Assembly: GCA_019155185.1 (NCBI GenBank)
Contig: CM032808.1
Location: 14,865,879 to 14,929,878 of the forward strand
Source of the DNA: Beaufortia kweichowensis
Lineage: Eukaryota; Chordata; Actinopteri; Cypriniformes; Gastromyzontidae
Direction of reading: 5' to 3'
DNA: 64,000 bases
Shown: positions 35,957 to 47,697 of the stretch, piece after piece
Numbering within the stretch: position 1 is the stretch's first letter
How the letters are laid out: every line of letters starts with the position of its first letter
Notes under the pieces: model-generated
The model's input: only the letters and a program-made list of their open reading frames with translations
What the model was told of the DNA's origin: nothing
Databases searched by the model: none
Program-made: the position numbers and the translations under genes

Positions 35957-36308
35957 ATTCTCTCTGTCATACCAAAACCACAATAAATCATCCAAGAAAG
36001 ACTTCACCGAAAGTCCCTGACCTCTGCTGACACCAGCTTCTTCCCAGCCAATTGTTTATGACAGTATATCATAACCTCAGATGCATTCAGTAATTTCAGT
36101 AATAGTGTCGCATCAGTGAGTTTGTTGATGGTCTTTTGATCATCAGACAGAAAGCCTCTGAAGAGCATTAATGAGGTTCTGTGTCGGGCATGTTAGCGTT
36201 TCCCCATTAGATTCTGTGCTTATTATTTCATATACTGCATTATATTTACACAATAGCCTTCACAAACACCTGATGTAGTGATGTTTTATATTTATTAGTT
36301 CAGATAAA

Positions 36309-36424
36309 AAGGCTTCCTTTAGGAATTAAGCCGGAATAGATGCTCCCTGCTCTCATTTCCATAATCTAATAGTGTGTTTATGAGGTAGAGTGTTTATGTT
36401 GCTGTCTGAATAGAAATTATGCCA

Positions 36425-36429
<5 letters not shown>
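36309..36429 (-). repeat. Inverted-duplicate block A, right copy
   Basis: Partner of 3212-3330. A long (GA)n begins exactly at its outer edge. Confidence 0.85.

Positions 36430-36459
<30 letters not shown>
36427..36459 (+). repeat. (GA)n microsatellite
   Basis: About 16 GA units immediately outside block A. Confidence 0.95.
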
Positions 36460-36461
<2 letters not shown>

Positions 36462-36502
36462 ACCCTCCTCAAGCCGCATTGTTAGTTTCGGGAGATGCTG
36501 AA

Positions 36503-36529
<27 letters not shown>
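36503..36529 (+). repeat. (CA)n microsatellite
   Basis: About 13 CA units. The left arm has GTGTGTGTTTATGTGTG at the corresponding place (3170-3187), so a short ancestral tract is plausible. Confidence 0.95.
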
Positions 36530-36533
<4 letters not shown>

Positions 36534-36659
36534 CATGTATCAATAATTTAGTAGCAATGTCTCACTGGGGTTCCCATATGAGATATTATTTCCTTCATTA
36601 ATAGAGTTTATAAGAGGACAGAGTGCAGTTGCTTCTGTGTAATTGTGTATCTGAACTCA

Positions 36660-36738
36660 CAACTCTGAACACTCTGGTTAAACAAGAAATGCACACATAA
36701 TGAAATATTCATCAAAACAATTGAATAAAATAATTTTA
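36660..36738 (-). repeat. Inverted-duplicate block Z, right copy (outermost)
   Basis: Partner of 2970-3052. Confidence 0.6.
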
Positions 36739-36767
36739 TTGACAGTAGGGCAGGCTTTAGGTCACCT

Positions 36768-36783
36768 GTGTGTGTGTGTGTGT

Positions 36784-36832
<49 letters not shown>

Positions 36833-36879
36833 TGTGTGTGTGTGTGTGTCTGTGCGTGTGTGTGTGTCTGTGTGTGTGT
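36768..36879 (+). repeat. Long interrupted (GT)n microsatellite
   Basis: About 112 bases of GT with CTGT and CGTG interruptions, just outside the last paired block. Confidence 0.95.
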
Positions 36880-38760
36880 ACTTGTTAGTGAATATGTAGG
36901 AATGCCTCCAGCAGACTGGAAATAATACATTTCGAGATACTGTTAGTCCAAATATGGGCCAGTCTGATATGATTACATCACTGGCAATACTTTACAGTAT
37001 GAGTAAATATTTCTTTCTTGTATGTTTGTTGTTTTGATTTACAAATACTTTTTTTAAATACATTTCTGGTCATGGAAAGGCCAAAAGCAACAAGTGATTG
37101 CTGGTCAGTCTTCACAAAACACCATTAACTCTGCGTCAGTGGGGGCAAAAGTGGCTAATGGTTTTGTATCAAGTGCAAAGATCGTTCCTGGGTGGCGGGA
37201 TGACATCAAAAGTGTGTGACGCAACAGGGGATGACTTTGGCATGTTTCTGGTAGTGAGCTAATCGATGAAACCGCTTGGAAGGGTTCTAAACGCCTTCAT
37301 GTCAAACCTGTGTCAACTCTAAATCGAGGCAATTTCAGGTGGATGCTCACCACCCATTTGCTTTTGCTAACATCTAGTTCTGTGTTTTTTAACTCTTCCT
37401 CAGCAACAACAACAACAACAGAATTGAAAATTAGATTTGTTTATTTAAGAAATGTAAAAACCAAGTGACAAAACCTCACTCTTTCTTTTACATTCAACAG
37501 GTTTTGTTTAACATGGTGAAACTTGTGAGATGACTTGTGTTATTGCCTCCCTATGATGAATTACTTGTGCTAAAGTGCTAAATGTAAATGTTCACACAAA
37601 GAATTAAGGAGAAAAATGTCTCCAACAAAGTCTATCTGTTGAGTTAAATAATAAGGAGCAACATTTAAACAGTTTACAATTTATGATCTGTAGTTGACAC
37701 TAAATTACAAACAATAAGACTAAAAAAAGTGTAAAAGCTGTCACCATCTCTCTTTGAAACAAAACGTTGCAGTTTTCTTGACATACTTTTTTAATGTGGG
37801 TTGAATTTAAATTATGCCAGACTGACATTTCCCACAAAACCAAACTTTGTACAGTAAATCATTATTAAGCTTACCATTGTAAATCAGAGACAGTTTTATG
37901 TGCTCTCCCAATAACTACATTTTGATTATTTGCAGTTCTAAGCTACTGCGTAAAGAACAGAGAATAAAGAATACATCTCAGATGTCCTTGTATTTGCACA
38001 CATTCACCGTGAGTTCTTTGGGGACGTTTCTCTCCATGAGCATTTGTAAAGCTCTTGTTAACGGCATGCATCACCTTGGCGCTAATGTCCTTGAGGAGTT
38101 ATTAGTCTTGTTTAAAATAACACAAGTTTAAATATTTCATAATTCAGGCTCATTTAGCTGAAACAGGGTGGGTGTGCGAACAGGGGACAGCCAGGTCCTG
38201 GATTATAAAGACCATTAATATTCCTCAGGGTGCGTAAGCGCCGTTGCACGTCACGTCATGATGAAGGACTAACACCTGGTCGCTTCTGTGAAACAGCCTG
38301 ATATAAGATGACTGTATTAGTGTGAGCGTGTGTTTGGTTGTGTGTGCTTAAGCGACACTCATCAGATTGCATTACTTCCAAATCCCCAAAAGAATAACCC
38401 GCTCAAATTGCTTCTTTCTTTCTTTTTTTCTGACACTCTCTATCTATCTAAGAGTCATGGACGACGCCCTGTGGAGGAGGGATTGGGGAATTGCAGCTGA
38501 TACGCATATTGAGCTGTTCATGGTCGCTACGGGCACAGTTTGAAGTCAATATCCATCATTTGAATTGCAAATTGGTACATAGACACATATCACCTTGGTG
38601 TTTGCAGGTAATGAACGAGAGGACGAGGTCACTGTTATGAGATCAGAAACCCTTGACTGGGTCCTTGTCACCTGTCACAGACACTGGCTCTGCTGGTATT
38701 CTGATTAAAACTTTTACATCTATGATGGATGTGCCACAACAGTTGGCTAAAACAGATCAA
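36880..38760. other. Unduplicated flank, no gene seen
   Basis: A (CAA)n tract at 37404-37420. Complex stretches at 37140-37380 and 38160-38400 (GC-richer, with GTAAGCGCCGTTGCACGTCA) are repeat-free. No match to the first 3 kb of the window was found. Confidence 0.5.
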
Positions 38761-38767
38761 TCCAGAT

Positions 38768-39020
38768 GTATAGTACCAGTCAAAAATTGACAAAAACGTG
38801 AAAAAATGAATTTTTTCATTGTCTTAAAAATATTTTAATCTGAAGATGTATATTTTATTGTTTGAAATTACTTTTGTTGAAAAAATATTATATAATTATA
38901 TCATTAATATATAATTGTGCCAACATATAAATGTATTTCATTAGAAAAACAAAAATTTGATTAAAAAATATTTTTGAAATAAATTACTAAAATATATTAC
39001 TAAATATTTATATAACATAA
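38768..39020 (+). mobile_element. AGTACCAGTCAAAA-type MITE, copy 1
   Basis: Begins AGTACCAGTCAAAAATTGAC and later contains the inverted GTGCCAACATA and TTTGATTAAAAAATAT modules seen in the copies at 46012 and 61986. Right boundary uncertain. Confidence 0.5.
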
Positions 39021-39333
39021 ATAATGAATAAAAAGCAGTCAATAAGAGCTGCATGATAAAATGATTTTACAAATTCTAGACACAGATGACTACTTTTGAA
39101 GATGATCAAATATAACATAATGTTCATTTATTTGGGATGATTTTAGTCACAACATAATTCCCACAGTTACAATTGTGTTATTTCATGTTTTGGATGAGTT
39201 TACAACTATTCTAAAATGTAGAAAAAAAATTAACAACAGTGAGTAAATGTATGTTACTGGGTGTACTGTTAATGGGTTTAGCATCGGTAAAATTAGATAT
39301 TAGTAGATATTATATAATATTCAAATAAATAAC

Positions 39334-39770
39334 ATGATAATATTATGTTTCTTAGACTTGTTTCATTTTGTAAACCTGTCTGAAAGTAAGCTCGCTGTCA
39401 TGTGCTCGGCAGACTGTTTGCTGAAGATTAAGCACATATTCCTTTCGTCTGAACCACCCACCTGCTTTCTGAGCAAAGCGGAATCTTATGAGATAAATGT
39501 GTTTCACTTTGCCCCCCACACACGACAAAAAAAACTTCCTTGCACTCTTAATTACTGCGAGTGCAGTGCATTTGTTTGGATCACTTTTCATTATGTCACT
39601 CATCTTAAGACATTTAGAGACGATCTGATGCCACAGTATAGCAATGGAAATCTAATTACAATGGCACGCATGCGGAGCGCATCCAGTTTGTCAAAGTGCA
39701 TTTGTATAAATCATGTATTTCGAGTTGGATGTCATCCAGCTTTGCATCAAGTTTCATGTTAATCAAGATA
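39334..39770. other. Complex single-copy stretch, candidate conserved element
   Basis: About 430 bases without repeat character, open over 142 codons on the plus strand and 83 on the minus strand. The encoded peptides show no domain and no splice sites frame them, so I favour a noncoding element over a gene. Confidence 0.3.
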
Positions 39771-40578
39771 ATCACAATTTAATCTTATGAAAATTACTAT
39801 GCATTGCAAGAAGTAAATGCAAATATGTGACCCTGTCTGTGAAAACCAAGTCTAAACATCTCATTCTGAGATAACGACCATACAAGGTTGGTTTCATCTA
39901 TTAATTTCACTATGATTTAAATTTTTGACATGACCTTACTCAGACAACTTTAAAGATATCAATGTTAAGTTGGTGACTGGATCACATTTATACAGCAATT
40001 ATAAAGCAGAACTTTAGATGTTGCATTTGTAGGTACTGTAAAGAGAAAGGACGAATGGATACAGTAAAAAGAAAAAAGTGAGAAGGAAAGAATAAGAAAG
40101 GTGTAGTGTTGTGCAGTACAGTAGCCGTGGGCCGGTTATTGCTTGATGAATACTGATTGGTTTTATAGCGTGATGTGAAGCGTTACAGTGAATTTCATTG
40201 ACTGTGAAAGCTCTGGACGCACACACACAACATCCCATGAGCGGTTTTACACATTAAGACGCGACTACCTCCAGTAATTTTCCGTGACTAAAGCGCCCAC
40301 AGACCTCATCACTTTCATTTACACCGTCTTAATAAAAGCTCTTCAAACGCAGGCACAGCGATACACGTACACACACATTTCAAACTATTGTAACATCCTT
40401 TTCATAGTTTCTCTCACACCTCGAGTGCAGATATTTAATATTTTACAGAAATAAAGCATCTTCATACATGAACAGCCAGTTATTATCAGAGAAATGACCT
40501 TTCAGTATCACTTCAGTGTATAATATTGTGTAGTGTACCGCAACAGGTCAAAAGATGCATTTAATTTGGTAAAAAAAC
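39771..40578. other. Noncoding stretch, no gene seen
   Basis: Nothing recognised beyond short A-rich runs. Confidence 0.5.
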
Positions 40579-40579
40579 A

Positions 40580-40600
40580 ATATATATATATATATATATA
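40580..40600. repeat. (TA)n microsatellite
   Basis: Ten TA units followed by G. Confidence 0.9.
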
Positions 40601-40626
40601 GAAAGAGATCCAAAAGATGAAATGGC

Positions 40627-40700
40627 AGGTCGAGTCATGTTTATTTCTGTAGTGCTTTTTACAATTTGCATTGTTTTAAAGCAGCTGTACAGAAAACATA
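40627..40700 (+). repeat. TTTATTT...AAAGCAGCTGTACAG dispersed repeat, copy 2
   Basis: TCATGTTTATTTCTGTAGTG, CTTTTTACAATTTGCATTGT and TTTAAAGCAGCTGTACAG; same family as 20861-20930. Confidence 0.6.
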
Positions 40701-41363
40701 TTGCTAAAACCAATGTATTCATCATGTTTCTCTACAGGTGAAGAGGTGTTCGATGAAACGAGGCTCTCCTTTAATTATTTTTGTCATAGTCTGCAGGTGC
40801 CAATGTGTTTTGTTTATTATATTGACAGATGTCAGGTTGGTGATTTGAAATATTCAAGCATTATTAATTATCAAGGTTATTTTAAGACACGAGGGAAAGA
40901 TGATCTGTGTTCAACAGCATAAATATGATAATTATACTCACTGCAAACTTTTATTGCCTAGATAAATATTGATTTACATATCAGTCCCTGGAAATTTCTC
41001 TCACGGACCACCAGTGGTTCTCTTTTGTATGAAAGGTCAGATTTCTTTGCATCTATTGAGACACACAAGATGCTCTTTGGAACGTTCTCAGATCACGCTG
41101 AGATAACATGGATCATCGGGTTTTCACAAACTTGTCCGTGCATGAATACGCTCTTTCATTAAAGCGAAAGGGGGCCATACAAAATGGTAAATTATGATAT
41201 TTATGTTATCTTATCTGTTTCTCAACAATACAAGTTTGTATTGAAAATTAGAAAAGACCATTGTCAACCTCTCCGCTGCTTTTTATACTCGCTTGTTTTA
41301 TCATGACACGTTTAATGATAAAGATGCTTTAAATGCATTGCTCTGACCCTACAGATTGTCATT
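40701..41363. other. Noncoding stretch or possible 3-prime UTR of the minus-strand exon
   Basis: If the exon at 41364-41484 is real, its 3-prime UTR extends leftwards through here. No clear polyadenylation signal close to the stop was identified. Confidence 0.35.
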
Positions 41364-41484
41364 TTATCTCTCTTGTGTGTATGTTGCTTCAGACAGTGGC
41401 TCCGGGTTGATGATGGATTCATCATCGTTGAGCTCCGGCCCCTCGCGACCGCTACAGCACAGATGCTGAAGGTCACCGATGCTG
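41364..41484 (-). CDS. Possible terminal coding exon of an unidentified gene (partial)
   Basis: Read on the minus strand, a 12-base T run and GATAAGCAG form a polypyrimidine tract with a tandem (NAGNAG) splice acceptor. It is followed by an open frame to a TAA at 41366-41364. The roughly 40-residue peptide begins SIGDLQHLCC, has an acidic middle (ELNDDESI), and ends PEPLSEATYTQER. It is the most protein-like short frame in the window, with ordinary codon use and no low complexity. I do not recognise the family. If real, the rest of the gene lies to the right on the minus strand, and parts of 41.5-64 kb would be its introns, but no companion exon was found. It could also be an open frame by chance beside an A-run. 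Confidence 0.35.
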
Positions 41485-41499
41485 CTTATCAAAAAAAAA

Positions 41500-43425
41500 A
41501 AACAGGTCACATGGGAGCGAAAGGAGGGAAATGATGAATGAAGAATAGTTAGCGATGATAGGGTAATTTGAAGTGACAAATATGTGTGTATGAGCTTTAA
41601 AAGCCATGGGTATGTTAAGTATGTAATTAACTAGCAGTAATTGGCTGCCATTTAAAAACCGTCTATTGATCCTGTTTAATGCAGGGATTTATGGCCTCTG
41701 AAGAGATCTTATGTGGGTTTCCTGATTGCCCTTTTTCTTAAATGAAGCCTTTATGGGTTTTCCTCATAAATAATATATAACAGTGCTGGAAGATCGTAAA
41801 ACAAAGTGCTGATTCAGTGTTACTTTTTAAACTTTCTGCAAAAAGTCTGTACGTTTCGTGGTCTCCAAATTGCATTTGGGATTTGAGCATATTCAATTTC
41901 TCTTTTGATTAATCAGACGCATTCAAGTTTAGTTTGGGAATGTATTTCATAGCGGTAGATAAAGGCCGAGAGCATCCATTCATCACGAGGGCTGTATTTC
42001 CCTAGAGAAATCTGAAAAACATAACCGTTAGGCTGTGCGAGAGAAAAAACAATGTGCCACCGTCAGAACTGAAGATAAGTTGTGTAAACGGTCTGCTTTA
42101 CTGCAGTAAGCTAACATCAGCGTTTAGTAAAGACAGGAAATGCATTTGATTATTTAGTCATAATTTATTAGGTGTCATGATGAATCTGGCCAGAATGTTG
42201 TTGGTAGAAGTGATTAAAGTAATATTTTTAACCTTGATAACCATATAGTTAACAAAAACAAACATGCTTAATGTAAATAAAAAATGTTTAGTGAGAAAAA
42301 AGTCCAAGGCTCTGGTGCCTTTTAAGAGTTTGATATGTTGATTATAGAATCCCACTTTAAAAAGTATGCCCTCTGTGATGTTACAAAAACCTTTAAAATG
42401 ATCTAAAAGAGTTCCCCAACCCTTGAAGTCGCATCAGCATATCTTGAGCCCAGACCTCTTCAATTAATTGATAGATGGAGTTGTGGGAAGAACTGAGGAA
42501 AGGAGACTGTAGCTTGTATCTGATAGGACGAAAGAGTCTTAAAACGCTGACACGATCATTAAAGTGTAGATCAGAAAGGAGAGCATGCCCTATCAGCAGC
42601 TGAATACATCACAGCATGTCTTTGATTCAATGTGCTGCTTCTGCAATTTTTTAAGAGTTTTAAAAGCTTTTGATCATCGTGGTCTGCCAATGCGATCGAT
42701 CTGATCTGCGGTCTTACTGTATGGGGTCACTTGAGGATCATGTCCAGTTTCGGCCCCTCATTGACAAACTGGATTAACGGGTCTTGCGTTGTTTTTTATG
42801 AAATCTTCACACAGAATGGTGTATTACAAACCTTTGGGAGTCTTGCGTAACATAACTGTGTAACTTGAAGTGTTTTCTTTTGTATAGTTCCGGTTTTATA
42901 ACCTCAGTGAAACAGGAATATTTAATGATGTGTATGAATGTAAAACAGTTGTTTAGATTTATTCAGATATTTCTTTTTTGTTACATTCTGACCTGGTTTA
43001 AGCCACAATCACTTCCTGTTGTGCCAAAAATAGAAGACGATGATTGTGTCAATCTTAGTTACCAATTTGGAAACCAACACAATAATTCGAAATTATTTTA
43101 TGAAGATTTTTATTTTATTTAGTATGATCTGGTCAGTAACTCAATGTTAGGCGTGGCTCTTTATATTCCTTTTTTATTAATTGTATGTTTTCACATCATA
43201 TGAATTAGCCACCTTATAAAATACTTACAAATTCCTGTAAGATCAGGCTGGTGAAACTATTGTTTATTGCTTTCATAAATTACTGTAAATTACCCAGAAG
43301 CACTAACTGTGATATTAACTAAATATCAATGTTAATCTTGTAAATATTACACACATTATAATACTGTAAATAATGTTGTTTAAATATTTTACTTATTAAT
43401 ATTATTTTTATTTTTTTTTAGTTTT
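41500..43425. other. Noncoding stretch, no gene seen
   Basis: Complex patches at 41930-42110 and 42540-42800; no repeats or exons recognised. Confidence 0.45.
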
Positions 43426-43429
43426 AACG

Positions 43430-43500
43430 AATGTAAAGCTGCTTTGTAACAATGACAGACAAAACTGTCAAAAGCACTACAGGTATATAAAATAAATTGA
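43430..43500 (-). repeat. AAAGCTGCTTTG... dispersed repeat, copy 3 (reversed)
   Basis: GTAAAGCTGCTTTGTAACAA, CTGTCAAAAGCACTACAGG and ATAAAATAAATTGAAT; reverse orientation of the element at 20861 and 40627. Confidence 0.55.
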
Positions 43501-44517
43501 ATAATTTGCACCAGCCACAGCAAACATGTATATTATTTATACAAATATAAAAATATATTTAAAAAGCACTCTGACATTGTCCAGCGTCTGCTTTGACCTA
43601 ATCAAAGTTAAGTGCATCTGTGTAACCGAATACAATAATCCAAACCTCAATGGCTTTTTTCCGTTCTTCTTCTTCTGAAAACTGACATTAACCTTTCACC
43701 TGTAGCTCACAGCACTGTTTGAATAGGTCTATTCTTCTCATCCACACAGTCAGCCTTTACTTACATTCTCTCTCTCTTTCTGTTTCTCGCTTTCAATCTA
43801 TCTGGAGCCCCTGAATGTCTTTCAATCACTGTGGCAGAAATGGGGTGGAGAGAGAGAAAGAGCGAGAGACCCAAGGAAAGACTGCTGGAGATGTCGATCT
43901 ATCACCAGTAGGATGGGGCTGTAGTGAGCTCAGTCACGCTGTAATTCCTCCTTCTCTATTGAGACACTCAGCACTCCCTCCCTCTCTCCGTTCTATTGAC
44001 AACCTCAAATGGCTTTGCCAGCCTGACTGACAACTTTGTCTACCTGACAAACGCATAAAGCAGAAGCACAGAGATTAGACCAATAGAGGTGTGGAGATTA
44101 CACTCTTCTATAATGCCCTGTTGTATTAGGAAAGCCATTGTGCCTGTCAGCCTGTGTATGTGTGGTTTTGTGGACCATTTCGGTTGTGTTTGTGTGCCGT
44201 TATTGTGCCGCTCTCGGCCTGTTTTCACTGTATTTCAGGCCTCTTTGAAAGATGTTTTTTCTACCTTTCTTGACCCTCACAGAAGCTCAAATTTGTGGTC
44301 TGAGAAAAACTAATTTCACCTTCTAGATGGAGGTGTGAACAGATTGAAAGATGCCATTTCCTTTGAATTGCTCATACAGTATCTATCTTAGTGTGCCGCT
44401 GTTGTACTGCCCACTTCTAATAAAATGTGGGTACAACTCCTTAGATTTTTAATAGAAAATTATTAAACGCCTTTCTGGAATATTTGATTTAGATTGTTCA
44501 ATCACAGCATTTATATG
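43501..44517. other. Noncoding stretch, no gene seen
   Basis: A GA-rich patch at 43848-43869. Small frames at 43815-44313 look accidental. Confidence 0.5.
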
Positions 44518-44775
44518 TACGTGTATAGACATGAAAATGAAGTTATATATAAAAGTTTTTTATATAGTTTATAAAATATATTTGATAAATATATATAGAA
44601 TAATAATTTTATATTTTAATATTTTTTTGTATTATTTATTATTATTTATATATTTGTATATATTTATTATAATGTATTACATACATTTTTTAGTTAAATA
44701 TTGTCAAATATTTATTCTTAATTCTTTACTTTCATCAATATATAGTTTGTCAAGATTAGATTAGAATTCAGCGTT
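44518..44775 (+). mobile_element. TTAA-type MITE, partial copy 4
   Basis: GACATGAAAATGAAG, a very AT-rich middle, TTGTCAAATATTTATTCTTA and CATCAATATATAGTTTGTCA then AGATTAGATTAGAATTCA match the interior of the copies at 16241 and 31216. The terminal inverted repeats are not recognisable. Confidence 0.5.
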
Positions 44776-46010
44776 TCACCCTAAACTTGGGTTTGTCCAT
44801 ATTTTTATAAGATATATCAGATAACCTTAACATAAATCAGTATGTCATGCCCATATATCAATTTATTTGGTAAGAAGATACTGTAACATGACTGTATATT
44901 ATCACTTATTTATTCCAATAACATTGAGTATATTTAGTAGCCTCCTTTTTAATGCAGTGTTTTGCAATGTGAGAGCCTATAAATGAGCTCTCCATCCTCT
45001 TCCGAGTCACATAGCAACAGCGGCTAAGACTGTTTGCCATATGGATTCATGTTGCTGCACTGTCAGTCAGCTGTGAAGACAAACTGATGCTTTTCATCTC
45101 TCTGCTGAAAATCACATTCATTATGTCTTGCCGCAGAGCCTGATGCTCACGCTAACAATGCTCGAGCGCAGAAAAGAGAAATTGAAAAATGATTTTTCTT
45201 GCAGTCCCCGACAAATTATACCCTCCTTCAATTTTTTTCTTCTGTCCACATTTGTATTTTTGTCCTAATGGCCCAGAATCTTGCTCTATTTGGCCTAGAT
45301 GTGTTTCATCCCGTGAGAGTAATTAAGTTACCTGTAAATATCCACTCCCTGTCCATCCATCCTTGCAATGGAAGCGTGTTTCTTATGGTAATTATATTAT
45401 GGTTGCTCTTCCTTTGAGCGGTTTAAAAACAAATTAATTTGCTTCTGTGTCAGGGATGCGGTTAGGTGGAAGAATGAATTATTGTAATATGAAGTGTAAA
45501 TTAAAAAAAAATGATGTGCTCGAACGGTTTTAGACAATACAGTCACAGGTTTGAATTAACAGACTCTGTGGTAAACTGTACACAAGAGGTTTCTTGTTTT
45601 TTTAAGTAATGAACTGGGAAATGTCCTGAAATTTCTATTTAAATTTATAGAGTTCCACTATTGATTAATACATTTGTGCTAATGAAAGTAAAATGACTAC
45701 ATTTTGTGCGGTCAAAGGCTTGATAGATTTATTGACACCAATACTGATATCTACACCTCACACTGACCATAAACAACTTAAGGTTAATCAATATATGTGT
45801 AGATGCCCACAAATATGATAGTGTATCAAGATGTGTGAAGTTTAATACCCTGGATATCGTCTGGTAAGAATAAATGTCCTGTGGACAGTGCGGATGAGTT
45901 GACTATAAATCATAATTATCTCACTTACTGACACCTTGAAAAATATACTGTAGGTAGAAATCATTACATAAAAGATCTCATGACGCTAGATAAAGCGATG
46001 GAAACACATA
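44776..46010. other. Noncoding stretch with a candidate conserved element
   Basis: 45000-45420 is complex and repeat-free, including CGAGCGCAGAAAAGAGAAAT and GTGAGAGTAATTAAGTTACC. No protein family recognised in either strand. Confidence 0.35.
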
Positions 46011-46011
46011 A

Positions 46012-46265
46012 AGTATCAGTCAAAAGTTTTGAAAACACTCACTGTAAGAATTTCTCCATATTTTAGAATAATACCCGAGAAGATTTTAAAACAGCATTGA
46101 AGGAATTTCTATCTATTCAGGACTCTTATTGTCTTTATTCATGTCAGAAAATATTTTTTAATTAAAATTTAAGGCATCTAAATAAAGAAATTAATATGTT
46201 GGCACAATTATATTTTGGCTTTAAAAGTAATTTTACACATTGAAAGAAACACCTTTAGATACTAA
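46012..46265 (+). mobile_element. AGTATCAGTCAAAAG-type MITE, copy 2
   Basis: Starts AGTATCAGTCAAAAGTTTTG, contains GGAATTTCTATCTATTCAGG and ACTCTTATTG, and ends around GTTGGCACAATTATATTTTG and AAAGTAATTTTACA. The same modules occur at 61986-62229. Confidence 0.65.
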
Positions 46266-47690
46266 TATTTAAGATCATGAAACAATCTTACCATAAACTC
46301 TTTCTCACCCTCATGCTTTTCTAAACCTGTATTTTTTTTTTTTATTTCAGAAAAAGACAACAATGACAGTTACCATGACTGCCAGTTTTCAGTAGGTTGA
46401 CAACCATGAAAGTAGATGATTTAAATGTGAATATTTTCTTCACACAAAGCTGTTGTATGCTTTATAAAAGACAGTAGCATCAGGACAGCTGTGGTGACTA
46501 TGAACTGCTTAACTCCTCAAAATGAGTGCTGCATTGAAAAAATAACATCACAGAGGTCTGGACCGGCACAAGGATGAGTAAACAATGACAGAAGTGAGTA
46601 ATTCATTTAAAACTTTAGTGTCACGGAGAAAAAGGCGCGTACTTATTATAAACTGTTTTACGATAAGCTTCATAGATTAGACTCAGTGCTGAAATCCCCT
46701 GGTGGTCATAGTTCAGGAAAAGCAGGTGATTGGATATGCACCAGTAGAGCAGACGGATGCATAGCTTGTGCGCGGGGTTGTTCTTATTTTTTACCACAGT
46801 CGTCCTCCAGGGAGGTGGGAGGAATCGAACTCTCTTCTCTGTCTGCCTCCCTCTCCTCCTCTCGTTCATGCTCGCTCGCTCTCTTCCTCCTCCTCTTTTC
46901 TTTCTTTCTAACTATAACCTCAGACTGATGAAAGTCAAATCTGTGCCCAAGCCGAGAGAGATCTCCCAAATGTCATGAAAAGAGAAGGAGAGAAAGTGTT
47001 GGGTCAAAGGTGTGGGTGTCAAAAGAATTCAGCTGTATTATTTTTGGGTGAGATTGCAGGACATGTCTTTGTATTCCGTGTGATGTGTGATCAGAAAGAA
47101 AGACTTACATAAATTAATAAACAAGCACAGCATCACGCCAATGATGCAATAAGAAAGCAACAAAGAGCCTGTGTGTGAGAGAAAAGCTTTTTGTTAGGCA
47201 GCGGTAATTAAGGCTTAATCTGAAAAAGAAAGAGATACAGAGCGACTTGACACTTGCTATCAGTGAGGGATTTCAGAGCGGTCTCGCACCTCTAACAAGA
47301 GCTGAGCTTTTTCCAAGATGTGTTTCCAGAGGGCTCGAGATGGCATTTGCAACTGAAAAGACACGTTTTCTTGCCAGAAAGACTTTTTGGTTTCTGTTGA
47401 GTCATTTTAAAAGCTCTCAGGGAATTTAAGGGAAGATAACACGTTATGAGACAATTTAGTTGAGAAATCTGAAATGCTGAAGGTTGTGTGAGTTTTTGGT
47501 CGGGCTGAAGGCAGAAGTAGAATCATACAGTAGAATCGTCTGCTGTTATGTAAGAGTATGAGTGAAACATTTCATGCTGCAATTAAAAAAACTGCAATGT
47601 TTGTCATTTTAGGATGAATTTTATCTATGGTTGCTTTGTTTTACACATTATACTGACGTCAAACTTCAGAGCGAAACCTCCATGTGTTTC
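46266..47690. other. Noncoding stretch, no gene seen
   Basis: 46790-46920 is strongly strand-asymmetric (pyrimidine-rich on plus), producing Arg/Glu-rich and Ser/Leu-rich frames on the two strands that I treat as compositional. Confidence 0.5.
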
Positions 47691-47697
47691 AGTAGCA

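Larger units (their letters stand above)
22841..36738 (-). repeat. Right arm of the large inverted duplication
   Basis: Reverse-complement counterpart of the left arm, with the same blocks in opposite order. It is about as long as the left arm overall, but the spacing is uneven. Between blocks E and D the right arm holds about 5.4 kb against 1.4 kb on the left, while between blocks I and E it holds about 1.2 kb against 3.2 kb. Such unequal spacing argues for old copies with independent insertions and deletions, not a recent foldback or a haplotype collapse. Confidence 0.88.

Noticed and set aside
2970..36738. Recent haplotype foldback or collapsed allele as the cause of the inverted arms
   Set aside because: Allelic copies would align throughout at about 99%; here only islands align and the arms carry different transposons. 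A homeolog misjoin remains possible and is noted as the alternative.
36700..36888. Cys/Val repeat protein
   Set aside because: It is a translation of the long (GT)n microsatellite.
39334..39762. 142-codon frame as a gene
   Set aside because: Hydrophobic start then featureless; equally open on the other strand. Better treated as a candidate noncoding element.
46784..46969. Arg/Glu-rich minus-strand protein
   Set aside because: Derived from a strand-asymmetric purine run; low complexity.
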